Source of the DNA: Lachnospiraceae bacterium
GTDB lineage: Bacteria > Bacillota_A > Clostridia > Lachnospirales > Lachnospiraceae
Assembly (NCBI GenBank): GCA_009911175.1
Contig: QXWX01000088.1
Span: 1-28,489 of the forward strand
DNA: 28,489 nucleotides
Direction: 5' to 3'
The notes under the pieces were generated by a model. The model worked only from the letters and a program-made list of their open reading frames with translations, was not told the DNA's origin and made no database searches. Positions 7,212 to 14,421 of the stretch are shown here, in pieces. Position numbers and translations under genes: made by a program. Numbering within the stretch: position 1 is the stretch's first letter; every line of letters begins with the position of its first letter.

Positions 7212-8366
7212 TTACCCCCATACAAGCTTTCTGGTATGCTCCAGGACAGATTCTGTAGAATTTCCGCCCAAGGTCGGACCGAAAATCTCCTGCAGGCGGT
7301 TTCCCTTCATCATTTCGGCGAGCTGTGCCTTTGCCGCCTGTGAGGAATTGTAGTCAGCCAATCCTGCGGACAGGGAACCGCTGCTGCTCAGGCTGTCCAT
7401 CAAAGAGCCGATCCCGCCCAGGTCGGGCAGCAGGGAGCCTGCTCCTGAGAAGGAGGAGAAAAGACTGTCTGCTCCCGCAGATGATGGACTGCCGGATGAC
7501 AAACCGGCGATCCGAAGCCGGTGCTGAAGCTGTTTTTCTGTGATCAGGCTCATATAATACGCATGCCGGGCCTTGCGGATCTCCCACCAGTCCTCCTCGT
7601 CGCCGGAGCTGCTCCTGGTGATTCTGGGCTGACTGGAGGAGACCGCATTGACAATGCAGCCGTCCTCGCCGATGGCAACGGCCTGGGACATTCCGGCAGC
7701 AGAGCCGGGCAGGATGGCTTCGTTCCTCACTGCGTCAAAGGTAAACCAGGTATCGATCCGCTCCAGGATCTCTTTGGCGTACTCCGGATCCTCTTCCATG
7801 CGGGCCTGTACTTTTGGGTGGATGACCACGGCCTTGCTGCCGGGAGGTACTGCGCCCAGGGCGCGGATCTCCCTGGAAGCCTCAAACGGGGTATAGGGCG
7901 GATTTGGGCCGGAGGGCTTCCAGTTTTCTATGGCATCGGTGTCGATCTGATCCTGGTAGAGCAGGTAATGGGGATAATCATTCCGGGTTTTCCAGTAGCT
8001 GGAACCGGCGTCAAACACATGATATTTGATTCCGGGATATTTTGCCTTGAGCATCTCTTCCAGAGTGGGAGGCTGGATGGACGCGGTCTCTCCCGCATGA
8101 AGCCCGGAGGCGGAGGAAACCATGCTGCTCCGATAAGTCTCTATGGAAGTGATGGCCGTACCGGCGGCGCCCCTCAAATAATTGCTCCCGGCATTTGCGC
8201 CTGTATGAACGCCATATTCTGTACCGGCAGGATCGGCCTGCCCTGTCCGTGCCGCAAGAGCCTGAAAGCTCACGGAAGCGGATTCCTTCCGGCCGGTACT
8301 CCTTTTCCCTGCGGTCTGACTGTAGATTTCCCTGCTTCTGTAATCTGTCTGTATTGTGTGATTCAT
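7212..8366 (-). CDS. Unknown protein, partner of the GHKL sensor kinase
   Basis: This 384-aa protein starts at an ATG that overlaps the stop of the upstream kinase gene (ATGA), with GGAAAGGAG in the kinase 3' end. It has no signal peptide and no membrane helix. Residues 1-100 are Ser/Ala/Gly/Thr-rich, with an isolated conserved-looking core from about 100 (LEEMLKAKYPGIKYHVFDA, then RNDYPHYLLYQ). A second core near 175-275 contains HPKVQARMEEDPEYAK, a Trp-Phe pair and EDWWEIRKARHAYY; this second core is shared weakly with the 239-aa protein of the same operon. The C-terminal quarter is again Ser/Gly-rich, with SGAGSLLPDLGGIGSLMDSL. It may resemble Lachnospiraceae families of unknown function, but no name is assigned. 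A soluble partner of the membrane sensor is the simplest reading. Confidence 0.8.
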   Translation of the reverse strand: MNHTIQTDYRSREIYSQTAGKRSTGRKESASVSFQALAARTGQADPAGTEYGVHTGANAGSNYLRGAAGTAITSIETYRSSMVSSASGLHAGETASIQPPTLEEMLKAKYPGIKYHVFDAGSSYWKTRNDYPHYLLYQDQIDTDAIENWKPSGPNPPYTPFEASREIRALGAVPPGSKAVVIHPKVQARMEEDPEYAKEILERIDTWFTFDAVRNEAILPGSAAGMSQAVAIGEDGCIVNAVSSSQPRITRSSSGDEEDWWEIRKARHAYYMSLITEKQLQHRLRIAGLSSGSPSSAGADSLFSSFSGAGSLLPDLGGIGSLMDSLSSSGSLSAGLADYNSSQAAKAQLAEMMKGNRLQEIFGPTLGGNSTESVLEHTRKLVWG

Positions 8367-9784
8367 AAATGACTGCTCCTTTCCTGTAATAAAATAGTGA
8401 TATGAAAAATCTGCTCCTCCGTCCGGATCTCCAGATCCCCCTGGTACTTTGCGGCCTCCTGCCTCACGCTGGAAAGGCCGATGCCGTGAAGGCGGCTGTC
8501 TCTCTGCTTGGTGGAAACCGGAAGGCCGGAGACGGGATCCATGACGATCCGCCCCTGATAAGGATTTTCCGCCTGGATCAAATAGAAACGCTTTCGCTGC
8601 TTTCCGGTGAGCCGGATATACCGGCGCGCAGGCGGCACCTGTGCACAGGCTTCCAGTGCATTTTCCAGGAGATTGTGGAGAATGATCCCCAGATCATAAG
8701 CTTCGTACCGACCGGATGCGGGATAGTGAAAATCTGCTTCCAGGGAGATCCCCGCGCGCAGTGCCTGCCGGCGCTTCTCATTCAGGACCACATCCGTTAC
8801 CGCATTTCCTGTCCGGACAGACAGATCGGGAATGCGCAGATCCTGGTCGGTCTGCCGGAGATACTGTCCGATCTCTTCATAGCTGCCATTGTGTGCCAGC
8901 TCCCGGATATGGCGCAGGTGATCCAGCATTTCCCGCCGCATCTGTTCCATGCTTTCCGAGAGTGCCTTCTGCTCTTCCGCCCTTTTTTGGAGCACATTCA
9001 AATGCTGCTCCTTCACAAAGCAGGCTTCATTTTCCGTCTGCAGGGACAGCATTTCCTGGTGAAAAGCGATGGTGAACCAGGTCCCGGCGTAAAACAGGGC
9101 GGCGATCAGGGGGATGATCCCGAGAAATACCGGGTGCTGTTCGTACAGCCGGAGATATACGCCGTCCTTGATCATCCCGAGAAGCCTTACGATGATCCCT
9201 CCGGATAAGATGCCGGTCATTGGGATCAGACACAAAAAACACAGCTCCCTCCTGCGGAGCAGAAATGTTTTTTGAAGGAGCCTGCGTCTGAGAGCATACA
9301 GCATCACAGCAAACAGCGCAAACCGCAGCAGGGATACAAGCGTAAAAACCGCGGCGGCCCGAAGCAGGATCAGCTCCGGTTTCGCGTCGAGCCGGAACAG
9401 CGCATGACCGGACAGATAATCCAGGCTTTCTATGATCAGTGCGCTGCTCGTTCTGGTGCTGAAAAAAAGGACTGTCAGCAAAAACAGCAGAGACCGGTCC
9501 GCGCGCAGGAACCCGGACAGAGACAGAAGGCCAGCGCCGATCAAAAGAACACACGCAATCTGCGGTACCGGGGTGGCGGCGCACAGAAGATAGGCAGAGC
9601 TGTAGATCAGGAAGAGGATTCCGGCATGCGGCCGCCTTAGGCGCAAGCTTCGCGGGCGAAACGCCTGTGTTGTATCTGTCAGAAACGGATGGAAAAAAGC
9701 GGTAAAGCACCCTGCGTGCAGCAGCACAGTGACCAGGACCGCGGCCTTGTAGAAAAAATGAAATTCTCTTTCACTCATCCGCAA
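8363..9784 (-). CDS. GHKL sensor kinase lacking the phospho-acceptor histidine
   Basis: This 473-aa membrane protein has six or seven hydrophobic segments (about 12-32, 53-71, 75-95, 138-163, 180-205, 217-241), a coiled coil, a dimerisation helix and an AgrC-type GHKL ATPase domain. ATP-binding motifs are present: the N box HNLLENALEAC at 370-380 with N371 and N375, AENPYQG at 405-411, and HGIGLSSV at 433-440. The helix that should carry the acceptor reads QMRREMLDHLRHIRELA (281-297), so R284 replaces the His of the family RHD motif, which the paralogue encoded downstream retains. It could still bind and perhaps hydrolyse ATP but should not autophosphorylate at the usual site; H289 or H292 might substitute. 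The gene overlaps the regulator gene by 14 bp upstream and the 384-aa gene by 4 bp downstream. Confidence 0.9.
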   Translation of the reverse strand: MRMSEREFHFFYKAAVLVTVLLHAGCFTAFFHPFLTDTTQAFRPRSLRLRRPHAGILFLIYSSAYLLCAATPVPQIACVLLIGAGLLSLSGFLRADRSLLFLLTVLFFSTRTSSALIIESLDYLSGHALFRLDAKPELILLRAAAVFTLVSLLRFALFAVMLYALRRRLLQKTFLLRRRELCFLCLIPMTGILSGGIIVRLLGMIKDGVYLRLYEQHPVFLGIIPLIAALFYAGTWFTIAFHQEMLSLQTENEACFVKEQHLNVLQKRAEEQKALSESMEQMRREMLDHLRHIRELAHNGSYEEIGQYLRQTDQDLRIPDLSVRTGNAVTDVVLNEKRRQALRAGISLEADFHYPASGRYEAYDLGIILHNLLENALEACAQVPPARRYIRLTGKQRKRFYLIQAENPYQGRIVMDPVSGLPVSTKQRDSRLHGIGLSSVRQEAAKYQGDLEIRTEEQIFHITILLQERSSHL

Positions 9785-10553
9785 GCCTCCCTTTTACAAA
9801 ACGCAGATAAGCTTTTACAAAGTCCGCGTATTTATACCTGGAGATCAAAAGCCTTTCCCCGTTGGTCAGTTCCACTTCGGTCCTGCTATAGGAATCCACA
9901 TAGGACAGATTGATCAGGTACCCTTTGTGGATGCGGAAGAACTGGTCTGTCAGCTCATCTTCCAGCTCCCCGATCCTGGCATAATAGGAAAACAGTCCTT
10001 CCTTCAAATGCAGGATCACCTTGTGATTGCGGCTCTCTATATAATAAATGCTGTCCAGAGGAACGGTCTTGTTCCGGTGGGCAGACTGGATGAGGAGAGA
10101 ACGGGTATCCGGTTGCCGGGACTGTTTTGCAAGGATCCGCTCCACGGCCCTGGCAAATACCTCCGAAAAGCGCTGCTCATCCACAGGCTTGAGCAGGTAC
10201 TGGAAGGCGTCTACGTCAAATGCGTCATAGACATATTTTTCATACCCGGTCACAAAAATGATGAGGGGCTGCAAAAATGCGTCCGTGTCCCGGATCCGCC
10301 GTGCCAGCTCCATGCCGTTCCTGGGAAGGCTCTGCGCCGTATGCTCGGATTCTGCTTCACGGAATCCGTCTGGCTCCTGGGGCATTTCAATATCCAGAAA
10401 GAGAAGGTCGGTCCCTGCCCCGCGCGAAAGATATTCTCTGAGAGACGCATACTCCGCGACTTCGGTCTCATGGGAGACGCGCTGCTTTTGTATCAGCGCA
10501 GCCAGATAATGTCTTATATTCGGTTCGTCATCACAAATCGCTATTTTGATCAT
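9771..10553 (-). CDS. LytTR-type response regulator
   Basis: This 260-aa transcription regulator of the AgrA/LytR class is the first gene of the operon. The receiver domain covers about 1-142: acidic pocket D8/D9, phospho-acceptor D54 in LFLDIEMP, T102 and K122. The LytTR DNA-binding domain covers about 152-252, with DSIYYIESRNHKVILH and FFRIHKGYLINLSYV. Odd feature: between MPQ and GMELARRIR, where the family has two to four residues, there is an insertion of about 20 residues (59-79) rich in Glu and Ser, close to the phosphorylation site, where it could alter contact with the kinase. Its end overlaps the sensor kinase start, and the two are certainly co-expressed. AAAGGA precedes the ATG. 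Confidence 0.94.
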   Translation of the reverse strand: MIKIAICDDEPNIRHYLAALIQKQRVSHETEVAEYASLREYLSRGAGTDLLFLDIEMPQEPDGFREAESEHTAQSLPRNGMELARRIRDTDAFLQPLIIFVTGYEKYVYDAFDVDAFQYLLKPVDEQRFSEVFARAVERILAKQSRQPDTRSLLIQSAHRNKTVPLDSIYYIESRNHKVILHLKEGLFSYYARIGELEDELTDQFFRIHKGYLINLSYVDSYSRTEVELTNGERLLISRYKYADFVKAYLRFVKGRLADE

Positions 10554-10711
10554 AGGAAATCCTTTGTCTGCTGCAGTCGGTTTCGGCAGCCGGGATGATA
10601 GTATTTACTTTTGACCGGAAAATTTATTCCTTGATTTATATATCGTAAGAAACAGGCATTTTAAAAAGTCCTGCGGCGTAACTGGCAGATCTGACGGCGT
10701 GAAGAACAAAA
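10554..10711. other. Upstream region of the five-gene operon
   Basis: These 158 bp precede the response regulator gene and should contain its promoter, reading on the minus strand. AT-rich stretches are present around 10595-10650, but no pair of -35 and -10 boxes at good spacing was convincing, and no clear pair of LytTR-type direct repeats was found by eye. The GTTAC element begins immediately beyond it at 10712. Confidence 0.35.
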
Positions 10712-10908
10712 GTTACAGTTCACGGCCCAACCGGCCGCGAACTGTAACGCATCCAGCCCATTAAAAAGTCGCCTGACGGCGGTCCTAAGCGCCAGCGACG
10801 CTTGTTTAGGACGGACCGGAACGGAGTGTAGACGGGCTGGATGCATGCAACCGCTATTTTACCGGCCGGATGCCTTGCAGCATGGTGCAAGACACCGTGA
10901 ACAGTAAC
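10712..10908 (+). mobile_element. Complete GTTAC element (MITE-like), copy B
   Basis: A 197-bp non-coding element is bounded by 14-bp terminal inverted repeats: GTTACAGTTCACGG at 10712-10725 and CCGTGAACAGTAAC at 10895-10908, which match except for one base. Internal hairpins include GTTACAGTTC/GAACTGTAAC (10712-10748) and the TCCTAA...TTAGGA arm near 10782-10812. Parts of the same sequence occur at 5177-5315, 20838-20911 and 25951-26010. Small size, inverted termini and dispersed partial copies fit a miniature inverted-repeat element moved by a transposase encoded elsewhere. No target-site duplication was convincing by eye. Confidence 0.7.
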
Positions 10909-11009
10909 GAACAAAAGCAATTGCATTCAAGAACCTGTCTGTAATTTGTTGCGGAACCCCGGCCGCTGTGATACACTAAATGAAAATGTCAACAAAGGAG
11001 AATGATGGA

Positions 11010-12368
11010 ATGAGAGAGAAGCTGTTTTCAGATAAAATATTTCTAAGGAAGCTGTGGGAGCTGGCCCTGCCGATCGCGTTTCAGAACCTGATGCTCGCGT
11101 CGGTTGCGGCGGCCGACGCGCTGATGCTGGGGCGGGTGACCCAGGATTCCATGGCGGCGGTCTCACTGGCCACGCAGATCCAGTTTATCCAGAACATGAT
11201 CCTGTCGGCCATCATTTCGCCCATCGTCATCCTGGGGGCGCAGTATTGGGGAAAGAAAGATACAAGGACCGTGAACGACATCTTCTGCATCGGGCTGCGG
11301 CTGTGCGTCGGCGTGTCCCTGCTCTTTTTTATCGGATGCGTCATATTTCCACGATATCTGATGCTGATCTTTACCAATGAAGAGGCGCTGATCCTGATCG
11401 GGGTCCGCTACTTGAAAGTGGCCGGATGGTCTTACCTGCTCACCGGCATTTCCCAGTGCTACCTGGCCATCATGAAGGTCAGTGATCATGCGGCCCAGAC
11501 CGCAGTTGTCAGTACCGGCGCGGTGCTCATCAATATCGTACTCAACGCAGTATTGATCTTCGGACTTTTCGGAGCTCCGACGATGGAAGTCCAGGGCGCG
11601 GCGGCGGCTACCCTGATCTCCAGGATCATCGAATTGGCGTGGGTGGTTGTATTTTCTTATAAAAAAGGGTATATCCATCCGGACTGGAGCCGGCTTTTCA
11701 AAAGAAACCGCCTGCTTTTCGGTGACTTTCAGAGATGTGCGCTGCCGATCCTGGGAGCCTGCCTGTTCTGGGGCGTTGGCTTCACATCCTATTCCGCGTT
11801 TATGGGGCACCTCGGAACAGACGCGGCGGCGGCCAACTCCATCGCCGCGGTCGTGCGTGATCTAGTATGCTGTATGTGCAACGGCCTTGCAAGCGGCGGA
11901 GGGATCCTTGTGGGAAATGAGCTGGGCGCCGGACATCTGGACCGGGGAAAGCTGTACGGTGACCGTCTCGTGAAGATCGCGTTTTTGACCGGCTTTGTGT
12001 CCACTGCGATCATGCTTGCGGTGACTCCCTTTGTCACCGGATTTGTAAAAATGACGGATCAGGCGGAGCGGCATCTGATCGCCATGATGGTCATTATGGC
12101 ATTTTACATGATCGGGCGGACCGTCAATACGATCATCATCAACGGGATCTTTGCGGCCGGCGGGGATACGCTGTTTGATATGTACAGTCTGGCGGTCTGC
12201 ATGTGGGGAATCGCCATTCCGCTTGCGGTAGCCGGAACCTTTTTCCTGAACTGGCCGGTGCCGGTGGTGTACGCATGCACCTGTCTGGATGAGGTGGGGA
12301 AGATTCCGTGGGTGATGTATCATTACCGGAAGTACATCTGGGTGAAGGATCTGACGAGGGAACTGTAG
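11010..12368 (+). CDS. MATE-family multidrug/metabolite exporter
   Basis: This is an inner-membrane exporter of the MATE family (NorM/DinF-like), which uses a sodium or proton gradient to expel organic cations and other compounds. ATG 11010 is preferred because AAAGGAG lies nine bases upstream; an ATG at 10980 would add ten residues and lacks a site. The 452-aa protein has twelve hydrophobic segments in two repeated halves. It starts with the family pattern FLRKLWELALPIAFQNLMLASVAAADALMLGRV and repeats a similar feature in the second half (LPILGACLFWGVGFTSYSAFMGHLG). No regulator gene is adjacent. The substrate cannot be told from the sequence. The stop codon lies inside the left arm of an inverted repeat that starts at 12359. 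Confidence 0.93.
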   Translation: MREKLFSDKIFLRKLWELALPIAFQNLMLASVAAADALMLGRVTQDSMAAVSLATQIQFIQNMILSAIISPIVILGAQYWGKKDTRTVNDIFCIGLRLCVGVSLLFFIGCVIFPRYLMLIFTNEEALILIGVRYLKVAGWSYLLTGISQCYLAIMKVSDHAAQTAVVSTGAVLINIVLNAVLIFGLFGAPTMEVQGAAAATLISRIIELAWVVVFSYKKGYIHPDWSRLFKRNRLLFGDFQRCALPILGACLFWGVGFTSYSAFMGHLGTDAAAANSIAAVVRDLVCCMCNGLASGGGILVGNELGAGHLDRGKLYGDRLVKIAFLTGFVSTAIMLAVTPFVTGFVKMTDQAERHLIAMMVIMAFYMIGRTVNTIIINGIFAAGGDTLFDMYSLAVCMWGIAIPLAVAGTFFLNWPVPVVYACTCLDEVGKIPWVMYHYRKYIWVKDLTREL

Positions 12369-12469
12369 GAAAATAACTTAGACATCTTGATCTGTCTATT
12401 TCTCTGGCTGAACATCCGAAGAAATATCCTGCGTAATCTGCACATTACAAGTTATTCTTCTGCAGTTCC
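12359..12469. repeat. Long imperfect hairpin element 1
   Basis: The 21-base arm at 12359-12379 (starting GGAACTGTAGGAAAATAAC) pairs with 12449-12469 with about three mismatches. The left arm includes the stop codon of the MATE gene. Its end sequence resembles the arms of the hairpins at 14267-14368 and 26489-26597, so the three look like one family of small inverted-repeat elements that also act as transcription ends. Confidence 0.55.
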
Positions 12470-12604
12470 TTACAACATTTGCCGTTAAGCCGATATTTAT
12501 GATAGAGGATTATGCAGCATTGTTTTATGGGATTGCGGTCGTATCTGCGAGGGTACTGAGCAGACACCATCCGGAAATTGAGCGATAAGGAATGAGGGAA
12601 TCAG

Positions 12605-14239
12605 ATGACAGGTGTAAAAGAAGTAGGCGCGAATCCCACGGCTTCCGCCCCTCCCATGTCGGCCTCCGAAGCGGCGGCGGCAGGCAGGGCGGCAAGGAAA
12701 AGCGTGGAGCTGGAGGCAGGCCAGGTGATGGTCGCCCAGGCGGCAAGACAGGCGGCCGAGGCAAAGGAAAACCTGGAAAGGGAGCGTGCGGAGCAGGAAA
12801 ATGAATATGAGCGGGAGGACCAGAACGAGAAGCGGGACACGTCTGAGCTTTCCAAGCAGAGCAAATGGTTCGGCATAGACGGAAAGATTCTGGAGAACGG
12901 GGATATCAAGTGGGTCCTGGAAATGGAGCAGGAGCTTCTGGAGGCCCTTTTGAAATGGATGCCTTCCGGAAACGGGGATGTCGCAAAGCAGCTTGACGAG
13001 CTGTCCCGGCTGTATCTGGCCCTTTTGGAAGCCATCCTGACCCATACGATGGGAGAGGAGCAGGCGGCTCAGATTGCCAGATTGGATGAGATCCTGGCCC
13101 AGAAGCTGACCCTTTTGATGGACACAGACTTAAAGGATCTGATGGATCTGCTGAAAGAGACCGGGCAGACAGAGACTCTGCAGAATGTAAAATCCAGTAT
13201 CTATAAGCAGACCACCGGAACCTCCATTTCCGCCAGGGCGGCAGACCAGTTTTACGCAAAGGGAAAGCCGTCAGGCGCAGGCGATCTGCGGTATTTCATG
13301 CCGGAATCCAAGGGAAGCGGGGTGACGGAGAGGGCCGGGTCAAGGGGCATTTCCACGGCCGCCGCATTTTCCTCCTCCGGGTCGGAGGAAGGGTCGATCT
13401 ACAAGCTGACGGAGGGGAGAAATGTCCGGCTCAACCAGGCGTTTGACGCCAGCAGAAAATCCGGTGAGATGCAGATGAGCCAACGGAATCAGGCATTGAG
13501 CGGCAGCAGGGGAGGAAGCTCTGCGAGTGCCAGCATCGCAGGCGGAAGGAGTGCGTTTACAGGAAATGACCTGGCAAGGGCCAACCGGTTCGCCGCCCAT
13601 ATCAACGGCAGCGGCAATCTGTTAAACCATTCAGGCTTCAGCGCGAAGAATGATGAGGTGGTGGGATACCTTGCGGCCATTACCTCCATCAAAGGGGAGA
13701 TGTTCGCGGCATCCTCCGGAAGGCAGAACGCAATGAACGTCCCCATGAAGAACGCCCTCAATCAGATGGTGGATTATTACCTGAGCCGCAAAGGGGTGTA
13801 TAAGGTGTACGATTATACCACCAATGTGTATGACAGGACCCACAGCTCTCAGAGGGCTTTGGAGGAAGGGCTCGAATACGCCTACCGGCTGTTCCAGGAA
13901 AAAAAGGAAAGCACGGAGGCACAGAAGCAGGCGGCCTATCTGGAGCAGGCTGGTTTTTTTCAGAATGTGCTGAAAAACCAGAGCATGCAGGCAGACCTGC
14001 TGCGGGGAATGCGGCTTCTGGAGGACAATTGGAGGGCGTTCCTGAAATCCATCGGGGAGAACGAGAAAAAAGGAATCGCCCTGAAAATGCAGAAGTACAG
14101 CCCGTGGGGGATCCTCTTAGAGCCAGGAGAGCACCGAAGCCTTTTCCGGGGAAAATCCTCGAAGCTTCTTCTTACAGAAGCGATTGTCGTAGCGGCGCTG
14201 ATCGTGGTGTATCTGTGCTACCGGATGATTGTGGGGTAG
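12605..14239 (+). CDS. Unknown tail-anchored protein
   Basis: This is a 544-aa protein of no recognised family. Residues 20-85 are Ala/Glu/Arg-rich and strongly predicted by eye to form a coiled coil (EAAAAGRAARKSVELEAG onward). A helical region with WFGIDGKILENGDIKWVLEMEQELLEALLKW follows to about 200. The middle (210-330) is rich in Ser, Gly and Ala and probably flexible. A second ordered helical region (340-500) contains RQNAMNVPMKNALNQMVDYY and VYDYTTNVYDRTHSS. A single hydrophobic helix at about 523-542 ends the protein, so the bulk would be cytosolic with a C-terminal membrane anchor. GAGGGA precedes ATG 12605. It stands alone between two inverted-repeat elements. The size, low-complexity linkers and lack of a signal peptide resemble in style the two unknown proteins of the 5524-10553 operon, but no shared motif was found. 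Confidence 0.82.
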   Translation: MTGVKEVGANPTASAPPMSASEAAAAGRAARKSVELEAGQVMVAQAARQAAEAKENLERERAEQENEYEREDQNEKRDTSELSKQSKWFGIDGKILENGDIKWVLEMEQELLEALLKWMPSGNGDVAKQLDELSRLYLALLEAILTHTMGEEQAAQIARLDEILAQKLTLLMDTDLKDLMDLLKETGQTETLQNVKSSIYKQTTGTSISARAADQFYAKGKPSGAGDLRYFMPESKGSGVTERAGSRGISTAAAFSSSGSEEGSIYKLTEGRNVRLNQAFDASRKSGEMQMSQRNQALSGSRGGSSASASIAGGRSAFTGNDLARANRFAAHINGSGNLLNHSGFSAKNDEVVGYLAAITSIKGEMFAASSGRQNAMNVPMKNALNQMVDYYLSRKGVYKVYDYTTNVYDRTHSSQRALEEGLEYAYRLFQEKKESTEAQKQAAYLEQAGFFQNVLKNQSMQADLLRGMRLLEDNWRAFLKSIGENEKKGIALKMQKYSPWGILLEPGEHRSLFRGKSSKLLLTEAIVVAALIVVYLCYRMIVG

Positions 14240-14266
14240 CAGATTGGAAATTTTGCAGAAAGTGGA

Positions 14267-14368
14267 AGGGGTTGTCGGAAAATGATTGCGCTCCCACAAT
14301 ATATCCTGAAATTCATGGAATGCCACAGTGATATATTGTGCGCAAAGATGATTTTCCGACAGCCTCTT
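14267..14368. repeat. Long hairpin element 2, after the tail-anchored protein gene
   Basis: The whole segment folds back on itself. Outer arms run 14267-14291 (GGGGTTGTCGGAAAATGATT onward) and 14341-14368; inner arms CACAATATATC (14295-14305) and GATATATTGTG (14330-14340) are perfect. The terminal loop is about 24 bases. It may end transcription from both converging neighbours. The arms resemble hairpin elements 1 and 3 at their outer ends. Confidence 0.65.
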
Positions 14369-14421
14369 CTGCATAAATTCTATGGATTCATTCACCTGCG
14401 GCAGTGCCGGGGGACGCAGTA

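Noticed and set aside
7521..8372. A 283-codon open frame on the plus strand opposite the 384-aa protein gene
   Set aside because: No ribosome binding site or family resemblance; the minus-strand frame has coupled starts and stops with both neighbours, so it is the real one.
8402..9208. A 268-codon plus-strand frame opposite the GHKL kinase
   Set aside because: The minus strand encodes recognisable ATP-binding motifs; the plus frame is a shadow.
10554..10711. A peptide pheromone gene upstream of the LytTR operon, as expected for an Agr-like system
   Set aside because: No short frame with a ribosome binding site and leader-like composition was found here or at the other operon end, and no AgrB-like protease gene is present.
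11862..12323. A 153-codon minus-strand frame under the MATE gene
   Set aside because: Low-complexity His/Arg-rich translation, typical antisense shadow of a GC-rich membrane protein gene.
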